8,686 nt of DNA from Lachnospiraceae bacterium (GTDB lineage: Bacteria; Bacillota; Clostridia; Lachnospirales; Lachnospiraceae), in the NCBI GenBank assembly GCA_017443685.1, contig JAFSYD010000189.1, forward strand, positions 1 to 8,686, written 5' to 3'. A model generated the notes under the pieces. It searched no databases. It was given only the letters and a program-made list of their open reading frames with translations, and was not told the DNA's origin. The position numbers and the translations under genes were made by a program. Of the stretch, positions 6,730 to 8,686 are shown in pieces (the stretch's first letter is position 1; every line of letters begins with the position of its first letter).

Positions 6730-7491
6730 TTATGTGCGTGATAGCCTGTGATCGATGCCGTACATCAGATAGCCCAGAACAACAAAAGCCGCGCTGGCCG
6801 CAAGAACGAATGTCGCCACACCGTTCCAGCCGATCTTGCTATGATCGATGAAGGAATAGGGATAGGGACTTTTGCCTGCCGCGACGTCCGCGCCGAAATC
6901 CGACCCGAATACCTCGATCGCCGTGATCGCAGTAAAAAGATACCCCAGCGGTCCCAGTATCCAGACAAGAGGCTCCCAGATTTTCATCTGTCCCTTCGCA
7001 TCAAAGATCAGCCAGTCGAGGATCGTCATAATGGGCGTAATATAATGCAAAAACAACAGATGCACATGCAGATATCCGCCTTCAAACATCTTGTCCCACA
7101 GGAAGAAATGTGAGATCAAAAATGTCACCGTAACCGCCATCGTCACCATGTGCTTCGCCACCGGAGCGAAAACCGCGCCGGCACCGTTTGATCCGTTCGC
7201 GCCAATGCCGATTCCGCCTGCCGGCTCACCGCCGGAAGCTAAAGTTCCTCCGATGCCCAATGCGCCGGCCATTTCCCCACCGGACGCTCCGGCGATCCGT
7301 GTTCCGTTCGTTACCATCCAAAGGATCGCCAGGACAAAATAGATGAGCACCGCAATATTGGAAAGGTTCGTAAACATATAAGGAAAACGGCGCTTTACTG
7401 TACCCTCAAACAACCCGCTTCCCAAACCAAGCCCGACAAACTCCGCGATACACAGAAGTATTTTCCAAAGCAATGATAACCAATACTGCAC
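6730..7491 (-). CDS. Pr6Pr / FAR-17a-AIG1-like six-helix integral membrane protein
   Basis: Predicted six-span membrane protein; the family has no settled bacterial function. With the GTG start it is 253 residues. Segments: TM1 about 3-28, FTNLSNI motif (40-46) leading into TM2 (47-60), TM3 114-132, TM4 143-163 with LLHYITPIMTILDWLIFD, TM5 172-196, a YPYSFID motif (210-216), and TM6 224-247. The FTNLSN, LHY.TP..T.LDW and YPY.F.D patterns are what identify the family. Unusually, a Gly/Ala-rich stretch (62-107) sits between TM2 and TM3. The start is uncertain: GTG 7491 has GGGGAG seven bases upstream, inside the last codons of the PH-domain gene, and begins four bases after that gene's stop. 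ATG 7506 (five residues longer) has only a weak site. Either way it is probably translated in step with the PH-domain gene. Confidence 0.8.
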   Translation of the reverse strand: MQYWLSLLWKILLCIAEFVGLGLGSGLFEGTVKRRFPYMFTNLSNIAVLIYFVLAILWMVTNGTRIAGASGGEMAGALGIGGTLASGGEPAGGIGIGANGSNGAGAVFAPVAKHMVTMAVTVTFLISHFFLWDKMFEGGYLHVHLLFLHYITPIMTILDWLIFDAKGQMKIWEPLVWILGPLGYLFTAITAIEVFGSDFGADVAAGKSPYPYSFIDHSKIGWNGVATFVLAASAAFVVLGYLMYGIDHRLSRT

Positions 7492-7495
7492 GCTT

Positions 7496-7876
7496 TTACT
7501 CCCCATCATAATCATCATCCGCATCAGAGTGATCATACATATATTCACGGCTTACAACATGCTTCTTATCCCTGTTCTTCTCGATCAGATCCGACAGCTG
7601 TTCCTTGACATTCATCACGTTCTTAATATTTTTGATCTCAAAGTCGCCGATGGATTTGTCCGAACTTTTGACCTGGATCGTACCCAGCCCAAAGATCCGC
7701 TGTCCGAGCGAGCGCGTCAGACTTAAGTCCATTACACGGTACAGGCGTACTTCGTCCTGCCGCTTATTCAAAAAACCCGTGTCAATATAGAAGCGCTCCT
7801 CATCAAAGCTGTACACCGTAAAGGTCCATGGCCGTCCGCACCAGATCCTTTTTCTTTCTCTCCAAAGCTTTTCCAT
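7496..7876 (-). CDS. Bacterial PH-domain protein (bPH_2 / DUF304-like)
   Basis: Small soluble-looking protein of 126 residues with no signal peptide and no membrane segment. Residues about 12-101 fit a single bacterial PH domain of the bPH_2 type: WCGRPWTFTVYSF (12-24), a strand pair around RFYIDTGFLNK (28-38), DEVRLYRVMDLSLTRSL (41-57), QRIFGLGTIQVKSSD (59-73) and a final helix VMNVKEQLSDLIEKNRD (87-103). Such domains are often membrane-associated or form oligomers, but the role of this one is unknown. The C-terminus is strongly acidic (DADDDYDGE, 118-126). The ATG at 7876 is chosen because AAAGGAG lies ten bases upstream. Longer in-frame starts would run into galM. It lies 28 bases after galM and four bases before the GTG of the membrane protein, so a shared transcript and a functional link to that membrane protein are plausible but unproven. 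Confidence 0.85.
   Translation of the reverse strand: MEKLWRERKRIWCGRPWTFTVYSFDEERFYIDTGFLNKRQDEVRLYRVMDLSLTRSLGQRIFGLGTIQVKSSDKSIGDFEIKNIKNVMNVKEQLSDLIEKNRDKKHVVSREYMYDHSDADDDYDGE
7499..7504 (-). promoter_or_regulatory. Ribosome binding site inside the PH-domain gene, for the Pr6Pr-type gene
   Basis: GGGGAG on the minus strand lies seven bases before a GTG codon at 7491 and overlaps the last two codons before the PH-domain gene's stop. It favours the GTG start over the ATG codons at 7506 and further upstream, which lack a comparable site. The arrangement is typical of translational coupling. Confidence 0.5.
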
Positions 7877-7904
7877 TTTATTGTATCTCCTTTCGTTGGT
7901 TGAC

Positions 7905-8684
7905 TTACGCTGTCGGTGCATCAATTTTATACACGGTTCGCGAATAGAAATCTTCATTCGCGCGGATCACCGGCTGCGGGAATGAAGGAATATTCATCGC
8001 ATTCGGATAATACTGCGTCTCGATCGCGACGCCGCCGCGGCGGCAGTATGTCCGCCCGTCCTTGCCCTTGGAACCGTCCTCGATAAAGTTCCCCGTATAG
8101 ACCTGCACGCCGGGCAGATCGGTATAAACACAAACGCTAAGCGAATGATCCGGAGCAAAGAGCGTGGCAGCCCTTTGCAGTGTACCGGACTTGCCATCCT
8201 TCCCGAAATCAGGCTTCGTACGTGTGTAAGCCTTGGCCACCTCATCGGTATCGCCCCGCAGTACAAAGTTATGGTCATATCCGTGCCCGAAGTTCATCAT
8301 ATCATAATCCGCGTCGATCTCATCTCCGATGCGCTTTTCTCCGGTAAAATCAAACGGCGTTCCGCTCACCTTTCGGATCGTCCCGTCAGGAACCGACTCT
8401 TCATCTGCAAAGGTCATCTCATCCGCATACACGATCAGACTGTGATCTAATACATCGCCCTCGCCGTGCCCTTTCAGATTAAAGTAGCTGTGGTTCGTGG
8501 GGTTAAAGATCGTATCCTCATCGGCCTTCGCGTGGTAATCCACGACCATCGCACCGTCCCTTACCGTATATGTCACGTCGATATGCATATTCCCGCCAAA
8601 ACCCATATCCCCGTCAGGACTGTCATAGGAAAAGGTGATGGAATCCGCCTCTTCCTTCGTCACCTGCCAGATACGGTTGCAAAG
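7905..8684 (-). CDS. galM: Aldose 1-epimerase (mutarotase), 5' end beyond right edge
   Basis: Cytoplasmic enzyme that interconverts the alpha and beta anomers of glucose or galactose, feeding the Leloir pathway. The last 259 residues are present; about 90-100 N-terminal residues, including the first catalytic-site histidine, are outside the window. Diagnostic motifs in the fragment: NHSYFNL (64-70, with the catalytic histidine His65), GYDHNFVL (135-142, sugar-binding Asp137), and AIETQYYPNAMN (220-231, catalytic base Glu222). The rest, with PGVQVYTGNF (191-200) and the terminal Y..TVYKI (247-254), follows the family. Nothing indicates damage. A GTG at 8663 could be read as a start, but the frame continues upstream with residues fitting the family (CNRIWQV), so it is internal. 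The stop is 28 bases before the PH-domain gene, so co-transcription is possible. No other galactose gene is visible here. Confidence 0.95.
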   Translation of the reverse strand, partial: LCNRIWQVTKEEADSITFSYDSPDGDMGFGGNMHIDVTYTVRDGAMVVDYHAKADEDTIFNPTNHSYFNLKGHGEGDVLDHSLIVYADEMTFADEESVPDGTIRKVSGTPFDFTGEKRIGDEIDADYDMMNFGHGYDHNFVLRGDTDEVAKAYTRTKPDFGKDGKSGTLQRAATLFAPDHSLSVCVYTDLPGVQVYTGNFIEDGSKGKDGRTYCRRGGVAIETQYYPNAMNIPSFPQPVIRANEDFYSRTVYKIDAPTA

Positions 8685-8686
8685 CG

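Noticed and set aside
7091..7342. Plus-strand frame rich in Pro and Ala opposite the glycine-rich loop
   Set aside because: It is simply the complement of the Gly/Ala codons in the membrane protein gene.
7507..7548. Met-rich N-terminal extension of the Pr6Pr-type protein
   Set aside because: The Met codons arise from the GATGAT repeats of the acidic tail of the PH-domain gene read in another frame; no ribosome site supports them.
7877..7957. 27-codon N-terminal extension of the PH-domain protein
   Set aside because: It would overlap the galM 3' end and has no ribosome site, whereas ATG 7876 follows AAAGGAG.

Overview
The window looks like chromosome from a Gram-positive, low-to-middle GC Firmicute, most likely a Clostridia / Lachnospiraceae-type gut or rumen anaerobe. 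The grounds are strong purine-rich Shine-Dalgarno sites (AGGAG, GGAG, AAAGGA), the style of the Opp proteins, a lipobox lipoprotein as binding protein, and roughly even base composition. The genus cannot be fixed from this sequence. All seven supported genes are on the minus strand, so the transcription order is from the right edge to the left edge.

Right part (about 6730-8686): the 3' end of an aldose 1-epimerase gene (galM, cut by the right edge), a 126-residue bacterial PH-domain protein, and a six-helix Pr6Pr-type membrane protein with an odd glycine-rich loop. The last two are packed tightly and probably translationally coupled.

Middle (6532-6729): a 198-base non-coding gap. It holds a long imperfect hairpin and, just ahead of the next gene's ribosome site, a perfect 7-5-7 dyad that looks like an operator. 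Promoters could not be assigned convincingly.

Left part (1-6531): a complete or nearly complete oligopeptide/dipeptide ABC importer operon in the order oppA-oppB-oppC-oppD-oppF. The lipoprotein (OppA-like, 833 residues) captures peptide outside the cell, OppB and OppC form the channel, and OppD and OppF hydrolyse ATP. oppB/oppC overlap by ATGA and oppC/oppD by TAATG. oppD and oppF are separated by 79 bases holding a nested inverted repeat. oppF runs off the left edge after 135 codons.

The most unusual points are: both extracytoplasmic partners are enlarged (OppA by nearly 300 residues over a typical OppA, OppC by about 180 residues in its first external loop); OppD has lost all four C-terminal cysteines of the OppD/DppD motif; and there are structured non-coding gaps before oppA and before oppF. 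No mobile element, tRNA, rRNA, CRISPR array or clear intrinsic terminator was seen.
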